NCBI GenBank assembly: GCA_023213315.1
Contig: JAKCPI010016735.1
Coordinates: 1 to 64,000, forward strand
DNA from: Euborellia annulipes
Taxonomy: Eukaryota; Arthropoda; Insecta; Dermaptera; Anisolabididae
Direction: 5' to 3'
DNA length: 64,000 nucleotides
A program made the position numbers and the translations under genes. Positions 11,622 through 23,884 of this stretch are shown piece after piece. The notes beneath the pieces are model-generated. The model was not told the DNA's origin and did no database searches. It saw only the letters and a list, made by a program, of their open reading frames with translations. Numbering within the stretch: the stretch's first letter is position 1; each line of letters starts with the position of its first letter.

Positions 11622-11700
11622 ACAGACACACCCAGACCCAAAAATCTACTCAAATGGATTCAGGGACCTCAAATCGCATTTTGGCAGCCTCAGATCGATT
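11622..11700 (+). repeat. Family H fragment (diverged)
   Basis: cacagacacacccagac, then aaatggattcagggacctca, matches the zone just after the CA tract of family H. Old fragment without either hairpin. Confidence 0.45.
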
Positions 11701-12049
11701 TTTTTTTTTTAAGATTATATTAACTTTTGCTACGGTTGGTGGGCAAAGTTAAAAATAAAAGATAAAAAATACTTTTTAATTTAAAACATTCCAAGTTCTT
11801 CCTTAAATATTTCCATCTGTCACAACCCTTAATAATTCCTTGATAATTAAAATAATCTCTAGCCTTATTTATTTATTTTTGTATTTATTTGCATTTTTGT
11901 GAGAGAGAGAAAAAGTCAACTAGCAAACTTATTCGACCAATAGCAAATCAGTAAATAGTAAAATTTTGTAAAGTAACTTAATAAAAGACAACATTTATAA
12001 AAATTAAATAAAAATTAATTAAATTAAATTAAAATATTTTTTTTTATTT
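11701..12049. other. AT-rich DNA
   Basis: Poly-T at 11699-11711 and AT-rich spacer. Nothing recognised. Confidence 0.5.
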
Positions 12050-12150
12050 CGTTTTAAGGTTTTTTTTTAGACATTAGAAGGCATTTTTCCCCGTCCTTAT
12101 TTATTTCAATTGATTGGAATCCAATTCAATTGAAATAAAATTTTGTATCA
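12050..12150 (-). repeat. SINE-B fragment (weak)
   Basis: ttttaaggttttttt, attatttatttcaattg-like text and caattcaattgaaataaa resemble the inverted tail and middle of SINE-B. Strongly eroded. Confidence 0.3.
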
Positions 12151-13453
12151 TACTTTACTAGATTGCATACAAGAGAAAAATTTGTTAGACATCAGTAATT
12201 TCCTTTTTATTCCGGAAAAATCCGAACTCAGGAGATTTATTCCTCCCCCTTGTCATTCCCTCTCGGCGGCTTTACATATATTAGTATTCTCGAAAAATAT
12301 ATTGTATACAAATAAAAGGGGGTAAATTAATTTTTAATAACTGATAGTAGGCCTACAGCAATTTTGCAATTTTGGTGTCTTTTTTATCACTCTCTCGAAT
12401 TATTATAAACGAAATAAATAATTTCTTCCATCCATATTTAAAATAAATTTTAGTAAGTTATTCTCAAAATGTTTATGTCATTAAAGTTCAGAACTAAATG
12501 AAAAATCTTTCTCTAATGACAGATGATAAAAAAAAAGGAAATAAATCATCATCAATTTTATGAAATTTTTCTCCATGTGTGTGAAATCTAAATGTTTTTT
12601 TTTCCTCCCTCTTTCTCTTTTTAAGAAACCAAGATTAATCCTGTAGAAAAATGAAGAAAAATGTTCTTTTCGAGTCTAATATTCCTTAAGGTTATTCCTA
12701 AAATATGTTTTTATTTATTTGGATAAGGAAATAGAATAAAAGAAAAATATTTTTATATTTTTTCTAATCTTTCTATTCAACCTTTCTAAAGATATGAAAT
12801 TTATTTTTACTTCTCCTGAGAGCAATAAGCGATCATTCTGAGCTGTTTATTTAAAAAAGCTACTTTATTTTGTTGCTTGATTTTAAATATAATAAAAATT
12901 TGTTTATTTATGGGCTACTTGTCCAGAAACTCCAATTTATACCCTTGACCGAAACGTTTCAAGAGATTATTTTCATGGAGCCCCCATTATTTAGCTGCTA
13001 ACTCCTTTATCAATTAAAATCTATACCCATCGAATCTTCACATTTTTCCTGTTTGTTTTTGGGTTGGGCGGTTGGAAGGGGGACCGAACTAATTAATATA
13101 CAGCCCCAGGGCACTGTGAAGGTCTCGGCAACAACCCTGATATCATTTATATTATTATTTACATAATAATATATTAATATTGATATATTCATAATAAAAA
13201 ATAAATATTTATTTAAGATTCATTATTTTACTTAGAATATATTAGGATATTAATACCGGCCGTGTCAACAAAAAAATAAATTTAAAGTTTCCAATAATGT
13301 ATTAAAATAAGTAGGGCCTATATTGTAAATATAATATATACATTTTTTGGCCTAATTTTTATTTTTTATTTTTAAATAAAGTGGCTCCTGCATTGAGTTA
13401 TATTGATACTCACAACAAAGCATGTGATTATGTGTGTACAGTAACTGCCTTGA
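12151..13453. other. AT-rich DNA with one GC-richer patch
   Basis: About 13020-13145 has a GC-richer run without repeats or a supported gene. The rest is AT-rich. Confidence 0.45.
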
Positions 13454-13697
13454 CGCCCTCGGGCCTTGGTGTAGTTTCTATCGTGCTGGCCTTCTATACC
13501 AAGGGTTTGGATTCCGGGCAGTTAGATGATTTTATTTAAGCCATTTAGATACCAAATGACTTGAATAAATATACCTGGACCCCTAATAGATATATTAATT
13601 ATCGTAAAAAGTCTTGTATGGCTTAAGTTGCCGAAAAGGCTGAGTGTATGTGTGTGTGTGAGTGGGGAAAAAAGAGTGAGTGTTTAAAAAAAAAAAA
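13454..13697 (+). mobile_element. SINE-A copy 1
   Basis: tRNA-headed SINE. It starts GCCCTCGGGCCTTGGTGTAG with an A-box-like TGGTGTAG and a weakened B-box region (gtttggattcc). The body has attttatttaagccattt, then gttgccgaaaaggctg, and a tail of gtgtgtgtgagtg ending in a 12-base poly-A. It matches copies at 21204, 23476 and 55327. Pol III transcription is expected for such heads; here the B box is damaged. Confidence 0.75.
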
Positions 13698-14967
13698 CTG
13701 CCTTGGCTTCTAGGGATGTGGTTTCATATTTTTTGTTATTTCAAGGTAAGGAAAATTTTATTAATATTAGCATAGAAAAAATATTCTAAATGTTTTTTAA
13801 GAATAAAAGGAATATTAAATCTAATAAAACAATACTGAAAAGCTTTTAATATTTTTTTTTTTCTATTCATCTAAGATTTAAAAAAAAATTCCCTAAAACC
13901 CTAAGAGATGTTTTAAATATAATAAATAAAATGAGGTGAATAATACAATAGAGGGTGGTGGTAAATAGCAGACAAGTGGAATGTACGGGAGGCCATAAAA
14001 AGCAAAGAGGGGTGTAAGGGCGTAGGGCGCCTGACCCCGCGGCAAGGGTGGAATCCCCGAATCCCTGTGCATATCTAATCGATCCCCTCGTTAATACTTT
14101 GACTTAGGCCCAGAGGCTCTGCTTGAAAATGGGGTAATGATTGCAGGGTAATTAATTCTTAACGACCTTCCTTCTAATCTTTTTACAGTAATTTCATGAT
14201 GATTTTACGTCTTCGCATAATAATAGAAAGGGAATCTATTGAAATTAAATTTGAAATTATAATATATTTATGTACAGTAAAAGAGATTGGAAAAAAAAAT
14301 AATAATTATAATAAATATAAATATTAAATTCCCTTATAATATTTATTGATTCTCTGTTCAAATATGTCCAAGTTGATTTATTTTAATAATTTATTATAAA
14401 TGTAAAACCGGCTCTCTACTCCCTGTTGTGGTTAACTCTTATTTAATAAATGAGGGCGCATATGACATGGCGGCCCAGGTAAATGAAATTTCACTCAGCC
14501 AAACATACTACTAAATTAGCCTTTAGTAGGTGTTTAGTAGACAAAACGCACACTAATATAGTCCTTTATGGTCGTTAATCAAACGCATACTCCCGTTATG
14601 AAATGAATATTTGTATCTCAAACACAAAGTTATTTGTACGATTTATATATAAGCCTATATACGAGTTTGTAAAGCAAAAGTTTTTGTTTTATTGTTAATT
14701 GGTTATCAATACAATGTTGATATCGATTATTGCTACTGTATTGTATATCCACAATTGAATTCATGTAATTTATTGTTATATATATCCTCTCTATTGTAGC
14801 TTGATATCTATTGAATTGTTTAACACCTCCAAGATAAATAAATTAATATGTTTACCAAAGATTCTTTTAGATTAATGGGAATTTAATTCAGAAAAAATAA
14901 ATAATTTTAAGTTTTATTTTATTGTCAGGGAAACTACTACCTCTATTAAATAACTTTTTTATTCATT
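13698..14967. other. AT-rich DNA with a GC-richer patch
   Basis: About 14020-14170 is more complex (cctgaccccgcggcaagg and following) with no coding signal. The remainder is AT-rich. Confidence 0.45.
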
Positions 14968-14975
14968 CTTCTACA

Positions 14976-15639
14976 CATAGGCGTAGCCAGAAATTTTCGA
15001 TGGGGGGGTTCAGAATGATTTCCCCCCCCCCCTAGTAATAGGGCAATATAAGGCGTCTAATGAAATATATAACTAGCCAATCCGCCCTCCTGGACCCCCC
15101 TCGGATTGGGTCGGGCCCGCCCTTTCTTTATTAAGTGCCACAATTTTTCATTCAACTCGTTTCAGGCAATAAAAGATGCAACCCTCACATCTTTAAGAAT
15201 TTTAGATATATCCCTATAATACCAGAGTTTTGGTCTGATTATATCTCTGGATTCCCAGTTCTATCTCAGATCTCTTTTATGAAAAAAAAAATAAAAAATT
15301 TTATTATATAATAATTTTTATTATTTTTCATTTGAGGGATTTAATCAATTTTAAGCGGCTTTAATTTTTTATAAAGCAAACCAAAAATCAATTCTTTTCA
15401 ATGAGAAAATTCTGAATTTTCTCGAATTTTTTGACTTTCCTTTAATAAAATTATTTTATTTAATTTTTTTTTTAAACTAGAGAAAATTATTCTATTTTTA
15501 CTTTCTCTTACCCTATATATGAAATATATATAGAGAGAAAGTATTGATTGTATTATAGAGCTTAAATATCTAGTCATGGCTTGGGTCCAATGGGGGGGGG
15601 TTTGAACCCCCAAATCCCCCCCCCGTGGCTACGCCTATG
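14976..15639. mobile_element. hAT-like MITE with embedded family H fragment
   Basis: Exact 8-bp duplication CTTCTACA at 14968-14975 and 15640-15647. Termini are CATAGGCGTAGCCA on both sides (14 bp), followed by G or C homopolymer runs. 664 bp, non-coding. A family H 3' hairpin (minus) lies inside at about 15483-15545. Confidence 0.8.
15483..15545 (-). repeat. Family H 3' hairpin inside hAT MITE
   Basis: tactttctcttaccctata pairs with tatagagagaaagta as in the end of family H. Only the terminal hairpin is present. Confidence 0.6.
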
Positions 15640-15721
15640 CTTCTACATATTGATTCAGCTATTCACTTCGCTTACATAAACAAACTTTACCCTCACTCAT
15701 AAGAAAATCCGTCTCATTCGA

Positions 15722-15837
15722 AAAAAAATGTATTTCAAATGAATTGGCTATTAATCAATTGAAATAAATAGGGAGTGAGGGTCTAAATGACCTCCGATTC
15801 AGAAAAAAACTGTAAATAAAAAGATTAAAGAAAAAAG
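15722..15837 (+). repeat. SINE-B 3' part
   Basis: tgtatttcaaatgaattggc, aaataaatagggagtgaggg, tctaaatgacctccgattc and a final A-rich run follow the SINE-B order. The tRNA-like head is missing. Confidence 0.5.
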
Positions 15838-15904
15838 CCTTCTATGGAAAATATGTAGAAATACTGAGTTTTTGAAATATTAACAAAATGTTTAAAATTA
15901 TTAA

Positions 15905-17171
15905 GGTGCGCATCTTGAGGTGCTAATTTCGGGACATTCCAGCGGCCACAATTTAGAAGCTATCGACCTCAAATTTTTTTTTAAATTAAAGCTATTTAAA
16001 ATATTTACAACTTATAGAAGCCCTTTTTTTGATTTTTCAAAAAATAATTATTTTTTTTAGATTAATCGCATTAAGGGCCGGTTTTTTCATGTTTGGGTAG
16101 TTAGTGAAGTGTCTGTTAAAGTGCTTTTTTTTGTAGTGCAGAAACCCTCTTCATTTTTATTCTGATAGTAAAATATATGACATCCCATCATTTTATTTTA
16201 AAAAAAAGTAGATATATTTGTTATTTTTATTTTGATTCAACTTATTTTAACAATAACGTGATGAGATGTGATATATTTTACAATATGCAAAAGGTTAGTT
16301 CCACTGGTATCTGAGGCAGCCATTTGTTTTTCATTTGCATAACCCAGCCTTCGCGTATATGTATATGTATATATGTTGAATTTTTTGCCAAGGTCTCTGT
16401 TAAATTAGTCGGAGCCAAAAGCTCTGGGCACGATTTAGCAAAGGGGTGATATTAGAAACACAAGCCTGGCACCAGCATCGTAACTTCACGCATAAAAATA
16501 ACAGAGGCATTCTACAATCTATCCCTTTTTTTTGTTATTATTCATTTTATGTCAGTCAGGATTATATTTCTAGGATATTTGGGAAGGTGTTTAAGATGAT
16601 TATTTGAATATATTCTAATATCCAAGTTGAAACTATGTTCGAGGGTTGGCCAACTCCCTCTGGCGCACTCTGACGAGACGAAGCTTCAACTAAAGCATTT
16701 CAAATTTTAAATTTTAGTAAAAAAAATAATTTTTTTTTAAATTAATTATTTTAATTTATAATATTTATTTAAAATTAATTTCAATTTTTATTTTTAATAA
16801 TTTTTATATTTTATGTCTTTATTAAGTAGAAAACTTCAAAAAGCCTTTAATACTGAAGAGAGTTTATTCCCTGGAAGAGGGTTTCTGCATTGCACACTAC
16901 CCATAGGTTTTCTTTCTACACAAAGATGAAAAAACCGGCCCTAAATAAATGATATTTTAAAAAAAGGAGCTCTATAAGTTGTAGATAATTAAATTAGTAA
17001 TCATTATGTTAAAGAATAATTAATTTTTTGCCTTTAGTTAATTAGCTGGAAGCTCTAGAATGAAATGGAATTTATCCCATGTATTCCTATGGAAAAAACT
17101 AACGCCATCTCTTGCCGCCTAGAGGAACTCGGTAGTCAAAAGCTTTCTAACGACTTTTCGAGACGCACACC
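15905..17171. mobile_element. TTAA-flanked MITE, copy 2 (split)
   Basis: Inverted relative to the copy at 7544-7922, with TTAA at 15901-15904 and 17172-17175 and slightly mutated termini (GGTGCGCATCTTG and GGTGTGCGTCTCG). It is interrupted by the 867-bp element at 16075-16941. Flanking halves align with the uninterrupted copy 1 on both sides of the break. Confidence 0.75.
16075..16941. mobile_element. PIF/Harbinger-like non-autonomous element
   Basis: TAA at 16072-16074 and 16942-16944 flank inverted termini GGGCCGGTTTTTTCAT, with 20 of the first 21 bases shared. A second inverted pair (aaaccctcttc and gaagagggttt) lies inside each end. A 3-bp TAA/TTA duplication and GGG-start termini fit PIF/Harbinger. 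There is no transposase frame. Copy 1 of the host MITE supplies the empty site. Confidence 0.75.
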
Positions 17172-17175
17172 TTAA

Positions 17176-18768
17176 GTTTTTTTTTTTTTTATATTTGTGA
17201 GTAAAGAAGATGTTTTATAAATAATATAAAAAGAAAATTCCTTGATTCAATAAATCATTTAAAAGTAATCACTTTTAAATTGGATTGGTAAAATTTTTAC
17301 GTGAAAGGGGAAGATATATATAACATTTGAAAATCAATTATGAAAGAGGAAATTCTTTAAAATAACATTTAAATATCAAGCATCGTGCATTTATTAAATC
17401 TGACCTTTTAAATTCGACCATATATTTCACCTGGACTAAACATTATTTTGCTCTGCTATTGTTGTTTTTTTCCTTTCATAAATCATGAATAAAGAAATAA
17501 AAAATAATGTAAAATTTAGAGCTTATAATAATGAGAAAAAGAAAGGATACTTTCGCCAAAAATTTCAGATTAGTTGGTATTCGATTGACGAATGGAGACC
17601 TCGAGTTATCCGAGCGAAGTCTGATTTCCTCCTTTATCGGATGCTGATATTAAGAAAATTTATTTTTCTAATTTCATGAGAACGAGTATAATTTTATATA
17701 AAGACTTTTTTATCACAGGAAAGTCCGAAGTTTCTGAACCTACTTGCTTTCATTTTCAGAACAAAATGTGCGAAATGATATTTTCTTGCATTCATCAATT
17801 AGCATTAGAAGAGTAAACAGGAAAAGAATCAACTAATTAGTGACACACACTAACTATACTTATTTTGAAACTGTCTAAGCTCTACGTAATAAGACTCTTT
17901 AAAAATCTCTTTTTCGCAGACTTTACAAGTCCAATAATCCATAAATTCATGGATGATAAGTTTTGTTTTAAAGGTAATTATATTTTAAAAACTTCAACTA
18001 TAGCCTAAAAAGAAATGAAATTAATTTATCATTAAAGGGCTTTAAAATATAAAAGTGAAAAAATATCCAATTCAAATGCAAATTTCCATTTGAGTAATTA
18101 TTTTAAAATTTTAATGAGACTAGAGTATAATTTAATTCCCTCACTTTAAGGATCTTAAATTTAAATATACGCAGGATATTAATAGTTTGTTTCTATTTAG
18201 TGGAAATTTATTCACTTAGCAAAATTATAGAGTTATATAACCGAGATGACCCCAATGCTCTAACATTACAATGATTGAAATTTATACAAAGAGGATATAT
18301 AACAGTTATATTAGAAAAAAAATATGTTTCACCAGAAAGGGTGAAACTTTGTTGAATTAAATAATTATTATTTCATTTCTAGTATACAATTTGGTTTTCA
18401 CCACTTTAAAGACGATTTGACAACTTTTTTCCTAAATAAATTGTAAAATTTAATTATTTTAATATTATATAAAAAGTTAGATATTATTAATAATAAACAG
18501 TTAATGAAAACCAACGCTTCAAATTATTTTGTTTTTCATACTTTCCCCTAAATTTATTTCTAGTTAAATAATTAATCCTATATTTATTTCAATTCAAACT
18601 TTAATCTTATTTATCAAGTTCTCTTAGCCCTGGGAGAAGGGGATGATTTTTCAAAGCAGTGGCACCTAGAATTAATTGTCTGACGGCGTAACTTATTTGT
18701 TAAGAGTTAGCTCTCAATTTGGCACTTCCAATTTAGTTCATATTTTGTTTTAAAATCTTTTTCATATA
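17176..18768. other. AT-rich unique DNA
   Basis: No repeat boundary seen. A 64-codon frame at 17485-17679 is lysine-rich, AT-driven and unsupported. Patch 18620-18730 is less AT-biased. Confidence 0.45.
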
Positions 18769-18897
18769 GAATCCATCTCTATTTATTAGCTAAATCGATT
18801 GAAATACATTTTTCTCGCTTTGGACGGGAAGCGAATCTGGGACCTCAGGTACGAGAAGCTAATGTTTTCTCTCTGATTCACGGGTCACGGGCAGTTC
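18769..18897 (-). mobile_element. SINE-B copy with tRNA-like head
   Basis: On the minus strand it reads CCGTGACCCGTGAATCAGAG (A-box-like), then aacattagcttctcgtacc, then a B-box-like gattcgcttcccgtcc, then aaagcgagaaaaatgtattt. Same family as 43205-43340 and 60087-60232. Truncated in the 3' half. Confidence 0.6.
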
Positions 18898-19906
18898 ATA
18901 TTTAAATAGCCAACTACTGAATTTATTAAATATATAGGCTTATATACAGTATACAATATATATTTGTTAATCAGATAGGCTAGGTAATGTATTTTTTATT
19001 AAATGTTAAAATAATTAAGATTGAAAAAGATTGGTAAAATAATTATTTTATAAACTTATTAAGAAGTTAATACGACCTTATAGAGTGTTATTAATTAATT
19101 CATTAAATAAATTATAGCCTAGAAGTTAAGCACTCATAAGTTGAAATTAATAGGATTGTTGATATGCATCTATTGTAAAAGACAACTGGCTAACGCAATA
19201 ATAAAATTCGTTTATGGAAGAGATACGTCTACTACTAGGACCTACTTCTAAAATGATAAATTTGTTTGCCCAATTGCGCTGGTTAAGCTTGTACATTATT
19301 ATACAAAATCACAAGTTACGTTAGGCGGTCATAAAGTACATTTTGTGAATATTAACACATAAATCACCCTAGTGGAATTATGCCTGGTCTCGGGAATTGC
19401 TCGCCCAAGCAAGTAGCACCAGCAGCATCCAAGCCATGCATTGTTCGCACCCTAGACAAATAAAAGGGAGGTGCTGCTTTGTTTATCGCGGATTTATCAA
19501 CAAAATAAATTAAAGTGATCTGTTTTCGAGTTGAATGCTTTGAAAAGATCAAGATTAGAGGGTTGGGGGGAGTACGGAGAAATTATTAAATAATAGCAAA
19601 GCAAAGCAGTGCAGTCAAAAAGGTTTTATAAATATTCTAGATTATTTTATTTCTAAAATTTTGAAATAAGTAGAGTAAAATTTTTTCATTAACCTTTAAT
19701 TAATTAAAATTTATTTGACTACAATATTAATATTCATTAATTTTATATTCTTCAAATTAAATAAATCACGTGATGAAATTTAATATAATCAATATTTATT
19801 TTTAAACAGTCAAATCACGGATCTGCCGATTTGACTCGGCATACCCCACCACTAGTCCACAGTATCGCACTTGGCTATTTGAATGTAATAAATTGCAAAG
19901 GTATTG
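18898..19906. other. AT-rich DNA
   Basis: A patch at about 19370-19470 is less AT-biased, with no repeat or open frame I can defend. The rest is AT-rich. Confidence 0.45.
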
Positions 19907-19965
19907 TGGTCTATGGTAGAGCATGTCGAGAACAAATTGAGAGATCCCGGGGTTAACTATTTTTT
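19907..19965 (+). repeat. tRNA-like SINE head or tRNA pseudogene
   Basis: tggtctatggtagagcatg resembles a tRNA D-arm/A-box, and gagagatcccggggtt resembles the variable/T-arm region, with the B-box eroded. It lacks cloverleaf integrity, so not a functional tRNA. Confidence 0.35.
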
Positions 19966-20600
19966 AGGCCGTTTAAATTATATTTAATAAATAATTTTTG
20001 TTATTGTAATAATAATAATTACTTATTGTTATTACCGCCGACCCCGCACCGCGGAAATAATAATGGCGAGGACAGAAGAAGAATACTTATTCTTATTAGC
20101 TTTGATTTTGTTTAGAAGAATTGTGTGTCGTACGAACAGTTAACACCTGATTAACGAGATGGGTCAGTTAGTTGATCGTACATGTGCTTCTTTATTTTTA
20201 AGTTAAGCATTGATTGATCGCGATAGTCGTGTTTTTTTAAGTGGCTTAACTTGTTTCTATGCTGTACAGGTGTGCGTTCTCTTGACACGTCAATGACACG
20301 TGACAGGCGCTTCCGTAACGCCGCGTGGTGGGAGGTCTGGATCCTACAATATCCAATTAGGGGTAACAAAATATTTGATAATCTATCCAATAAACAATAA
20401 TAAAAAATCAAAATCTCGCATTTCAGGAATATTTATCAATGAAGAAGTATGTAAGCTTACTTCAAAAACTAACATTGAATATTCCAAAACGATTAACCCC
20501 ACTCTCCTTAAATAAATAAATTTTTAAAAAAGTAAAATATAAAATATTTTAAATAATAACAGCGTTTAAAATTTTAACACTATATTTTTTTACTTATCTA
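19966..20600. other. Unique DNA with GC-richer patch
   Basis: About 20030-20340 is more complex and GC-richer, including tacaggtgtgcg and cgtcaatgacacgtgac. Two overlapping frames of 71-86 codons on opposite strands carry no recognisable domain. Confidence 0.4.
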
Positions 20601-20601
20601 T

Positions 20602-21546
20602 TTTACTTTCTCTTATCTATATGAATATGTTAATATCCATATTAGGCTATATATAGAGAGAAAATATTGAATTCATGTCAAAAATTCGATGTCGAGATTT
20701 TGATGGATATACATGTTTTGAGGTCCCTTGAATCCAAAAAATTGGTTTACTCGACATGGTCTGTCTAGGTGTCTGGGTTCAATTTAAAGCATGAAGGAAT
20801 TGAGCTTGGAGGTTGAAATTTTATATTTGAGTTAGACACCCAACTAGGGTGTCAAAATAAGCCTTTGATCAAAATCAGCCAAAAAGTACTAGTACTTTAC
20901 TTTACTGATGCACTTTTTCAGTTTTTTCGATTTTCTAAAAATTCGCTACAACGATTTTGATTAAAATTCAAAAATCAATTATTTTTTAAATGCTCTTTAA
21001 AATGTATATTCTCATTTTCCCGTTGAAATCTTCTGAAGACCACTTTACTCTTGTATTTCATAGAAAAGATGAGAAATGGTTGCCATAGTAACAAAATATA
21101 AATATTTTCCCATACTTATAAATTTTACATCTTGAATTCTAATATATCGGCGGAAACTAAATATATCTGGACAAGAAAAATCTGGTGTGACAAGCACAGA
21201 ACAGCCCCCGGGTGTGGCGTAGTTGGTAGCGCGCCTACCTCCTATACCAAACGTCGCTGGTTCGGACCCAGGCAGTCGATGATTTTATTTAAGCCATTTG
21301 GATACCAGATGACTTAAATAGAAATGCCTGAACCCACAATATATATATTAATTACAACGGGTATCGTCAAAGTCTTAAATGGCCTGAGTTGCCGAAAAGA
21401 CTGTATGAATGTGTATGTGAGTGTGAGTGTGAATGAGAAAAAAGTGTGAATGTTTTTTATAAAAAAAAAAAAATATGCACAGAACACAACTTTCGATTAC
21501 TGAAGGCGAGAGAAGTAAGCTGTGCTACAGTCACTCCAGATTTTTT
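20602..21546 (-). mobile_element. Family H copy H5, split by a SINE
   Basis: Full-length member of subfamily 2, carrying atatcggcggaaactaaata where subfamily 1 has a CGACAGTACGG-type box. The X-box is GTTGCCATAGTAAC at 21079-21092. The 5' hairpin is interrupted by SINE-A at 21204-21476. There is no (CA)n expansion, only gtctgtctaggtgtctgggt. Confidence 0.75.
21204..21476 (+). mobile_element. SINE-A copy 2, nested in H5
   Basis: Flanked by exact 10-bp duplications GCACAGAACA at 21194-21203 and 21477-21486. The tRNA-like head has tggcgtagttggtagcgcg (A box) and GGTTCGGACCC (B box). The body ends in gtgaatgttttttataaaaa. Target duplication plus A-rich tail is the LINE-mobilised SINE signature. 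Confidence 0.85.
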
Positions 21547-23332
21547 CGGAATTGTAGGGGGAGTTAAAACTTCTATATTTCCTAAAGTCTGTGTGCTAGA
21601 AAAAATCTATATATTTTTCTTCTTCTATAATATTTTAATATCGAAACAAAACAATATATTGCTAAATACAAACACTTTTAAAAGGGACTTAACATTAGAG
21701 TCAACATTACTAAATGTAAACTAAATGAATGCTTGTTTCGTATCAGTAACTTGTAGTAAAAGCACCGTTAATCTAACTAAATTAAACATTCCTCAACAAA
21801 TGACCTGCGTTATTGTTATCCACTCCTCCACCCCTTTGTTAGGGATCAAGACAAGGAGACACTTGTCGAATTAACGTCTCTCCAAAAAGCAATTCCTGTC
21901 TTATATATTGATTTATATTTCATTTATAACGAAACTACAATATAAGTAAATGTAGAGAGAAATTTATCATAATTCCTGAGATTGGGGTTGAAAATAATAA
22001 TTTAAAACTAATAACGCTTTTAGGCCTATTTGAATTAATTTTATCAATTTTTTCAAAAAACAAAGATTTTGAAAACGTATTATAAAATAAATTCATATGT
22101 AATGTAATGCAAAATGACCATAATAAAGTAAATGCTTATTAAGCCCATTAAAAAAAAGGAAAGAAATTTCCCTAATCCACACCATTTTTCTAGTCCTCTA
22201 TTTTAGTTGGCATCTTCTTTAATTTAATCAGAAAATTAGGAACATCGTAGAACAAAATGTCTTCAGGCCATGTAGTCTTGTTCCCAGAGATGTTATAAGG
22301 CTCGAGGTTTGCTTCATGATTATTCATATGTTCGTTTTCTTGTAGTCAACATAGCAAATTCATTCTCTCAAGACACAAATGCCTTCACTTTCAAAGTCAG
22401 AAGAGATAGATTTAAACTTGTCCGTTAAATATTCACAGTTTAAAAAAAGGAGGCAAAAAAAAAAAATTCTCCATTATCGCTGTCTTTTAAAAGATAAATG
22501 TAAACAGATTTTTCTTATTTAGGTTCTAATGAAAAGTTAAAGTGATTTAGAACAACTAAATAACATGTGTAAGAAATTATTCATCTTACCTCATTTATAT
22601 AAGAAATTCACAATGATATTTATTTTTTTTTATTAGGTTTCAACAAACCTTACTAATATTTACTTAATGATTAAATCGATAGTTAAGCAGTGAGAATATA
22701 AACATAATATAACGATCTATTAAAACGAGCCATGAAACAAAAATTCTAAGTGTGTATATACTTTCATAGCCAGAGGATAAGTGCACTTAATATGTTTTCT
22801 ATTTGCGTTAAATGAGTTTAAGACATTTAAAAAGGTTATTCGATTGAAATATAATAAAAAATATTATTATTATTATTATATATAGAATAAATAGGTTATG
22901 TTTAAAAGGAAAAAAATATTCATGTTTAAATTTAAATTTAAAAGTTTATTCTCTGGCAGAATACAGTATATTATAATGGAGAATTGGAGATATCAGCCAA
23001 ATTATCTAGGTTCAATAATAAAGAATACAGTATATGATTATAATTTCTATTATTTATAAAAATTGCCTTTGGGGTTCGTGATACGACTATCTCATCTCCT
23101 TGAGGATAAGGCCGAAATATCTTTCAGGGGAATGATGCCAAATATTAATATAATTTAATTATGTAAGCCTATATTCAGTCATTAATCGATCAATGAAAGG
23201 AGAGAGGCTATAGCATTCAATTACTCTCCTTGTTGCCTGAGGGATCTATAGTGGTGGGATCCGATATTCCAATCCAGAAAACACTTGGGGATTTATTTTA
23301 CATTAAATAAATATTTTTATTAAATGAAAAAA
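21547..23332. other. AT-rich DNA
   Basis: No gene seen. At 23099-23124 cttgaggataaggccgaaat is a weak match to the CTGANGA...CCGAAA motif of Penelope-like termini. Confidence 0.45.
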
Positions 23333-23475
23333 CTTAGTGTGACTGATCACAACCTTTGGTAAGAGAAAGTTGTGTTCTGTGCTTGTCATACCAGATTTTG
23401 TGTCGACATATATTTAGTTTCCACCGATATATTATGAATTCAAAATGTAAAACTTTTATAAACATAGGAAAAATT
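23333..23475 (+). mobile_element. Family H copy H6 (truncated, subfamily 2)
   Basis: Retains a damaged 5' hairpin (gtgtgactgatcacaac, then gtaagagaaagttgtg) and the subfamily 2 box ccaccgatatatta, then stops where SINE-A copy 3 begins. No family H sequence is recognised after the SINE. Confidence 0.6.
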
Positions 23476-23826
23476 GCCCTCGGGCTTGGCGTAGAACCTA
23501 TATTTTTTATACCAAATTTGTTTATACCAATTGATTCACAAATGATTTAAATAAACTTTCATCAGATTGTCTGGAATACGAACCCACATCTCTTGTATTT
23601 TAAGATTATTAATAACCAGATGGCTTAAATAGAAATGCCTGAACCCCAAATTGATATATTAATTATAAAGTTTCTTAATTTTCTTAATGTATTTTCAAGC
23701 ATTAATTATAACGGTTATCGTCAAAGTCTTATATGGCCTAAGTTGCCGAAAAGACTGTGTGTGTGGGTGGAGTGTGAGTGTGAATGAGAAAAAAGTGTGA
23801 ATGTTTTTTTATAAAAAAAAAGAAAA
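23476..23826 (+). mobile_element. SINE-A copy 3, nested in H6
   Basis: Starts gccctcgggcttggcgtag. The head is degenerate, the middle seems to contain rearranged extra segments (a partly inverted repeat of the tgaattgattt/agccatct zone), and the tail reads gttgccgaaaagactgtgtg then poly-A. No certain target duplication. Confidence 0.65.
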
Positions 23827-23884
23827 GATTATTAATAGTGATATTTTCACTTTCTCTAACATCTGGAGGGGGGGGGGGATCAAA

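Noticed and set aside
13454..13697. Functional tRNA genes at SINE-A heads
   Set aside because: A- and B-box-like segments are present, but the sequence does not close a full cloverleaf and continues into a SINE body with poly-A.
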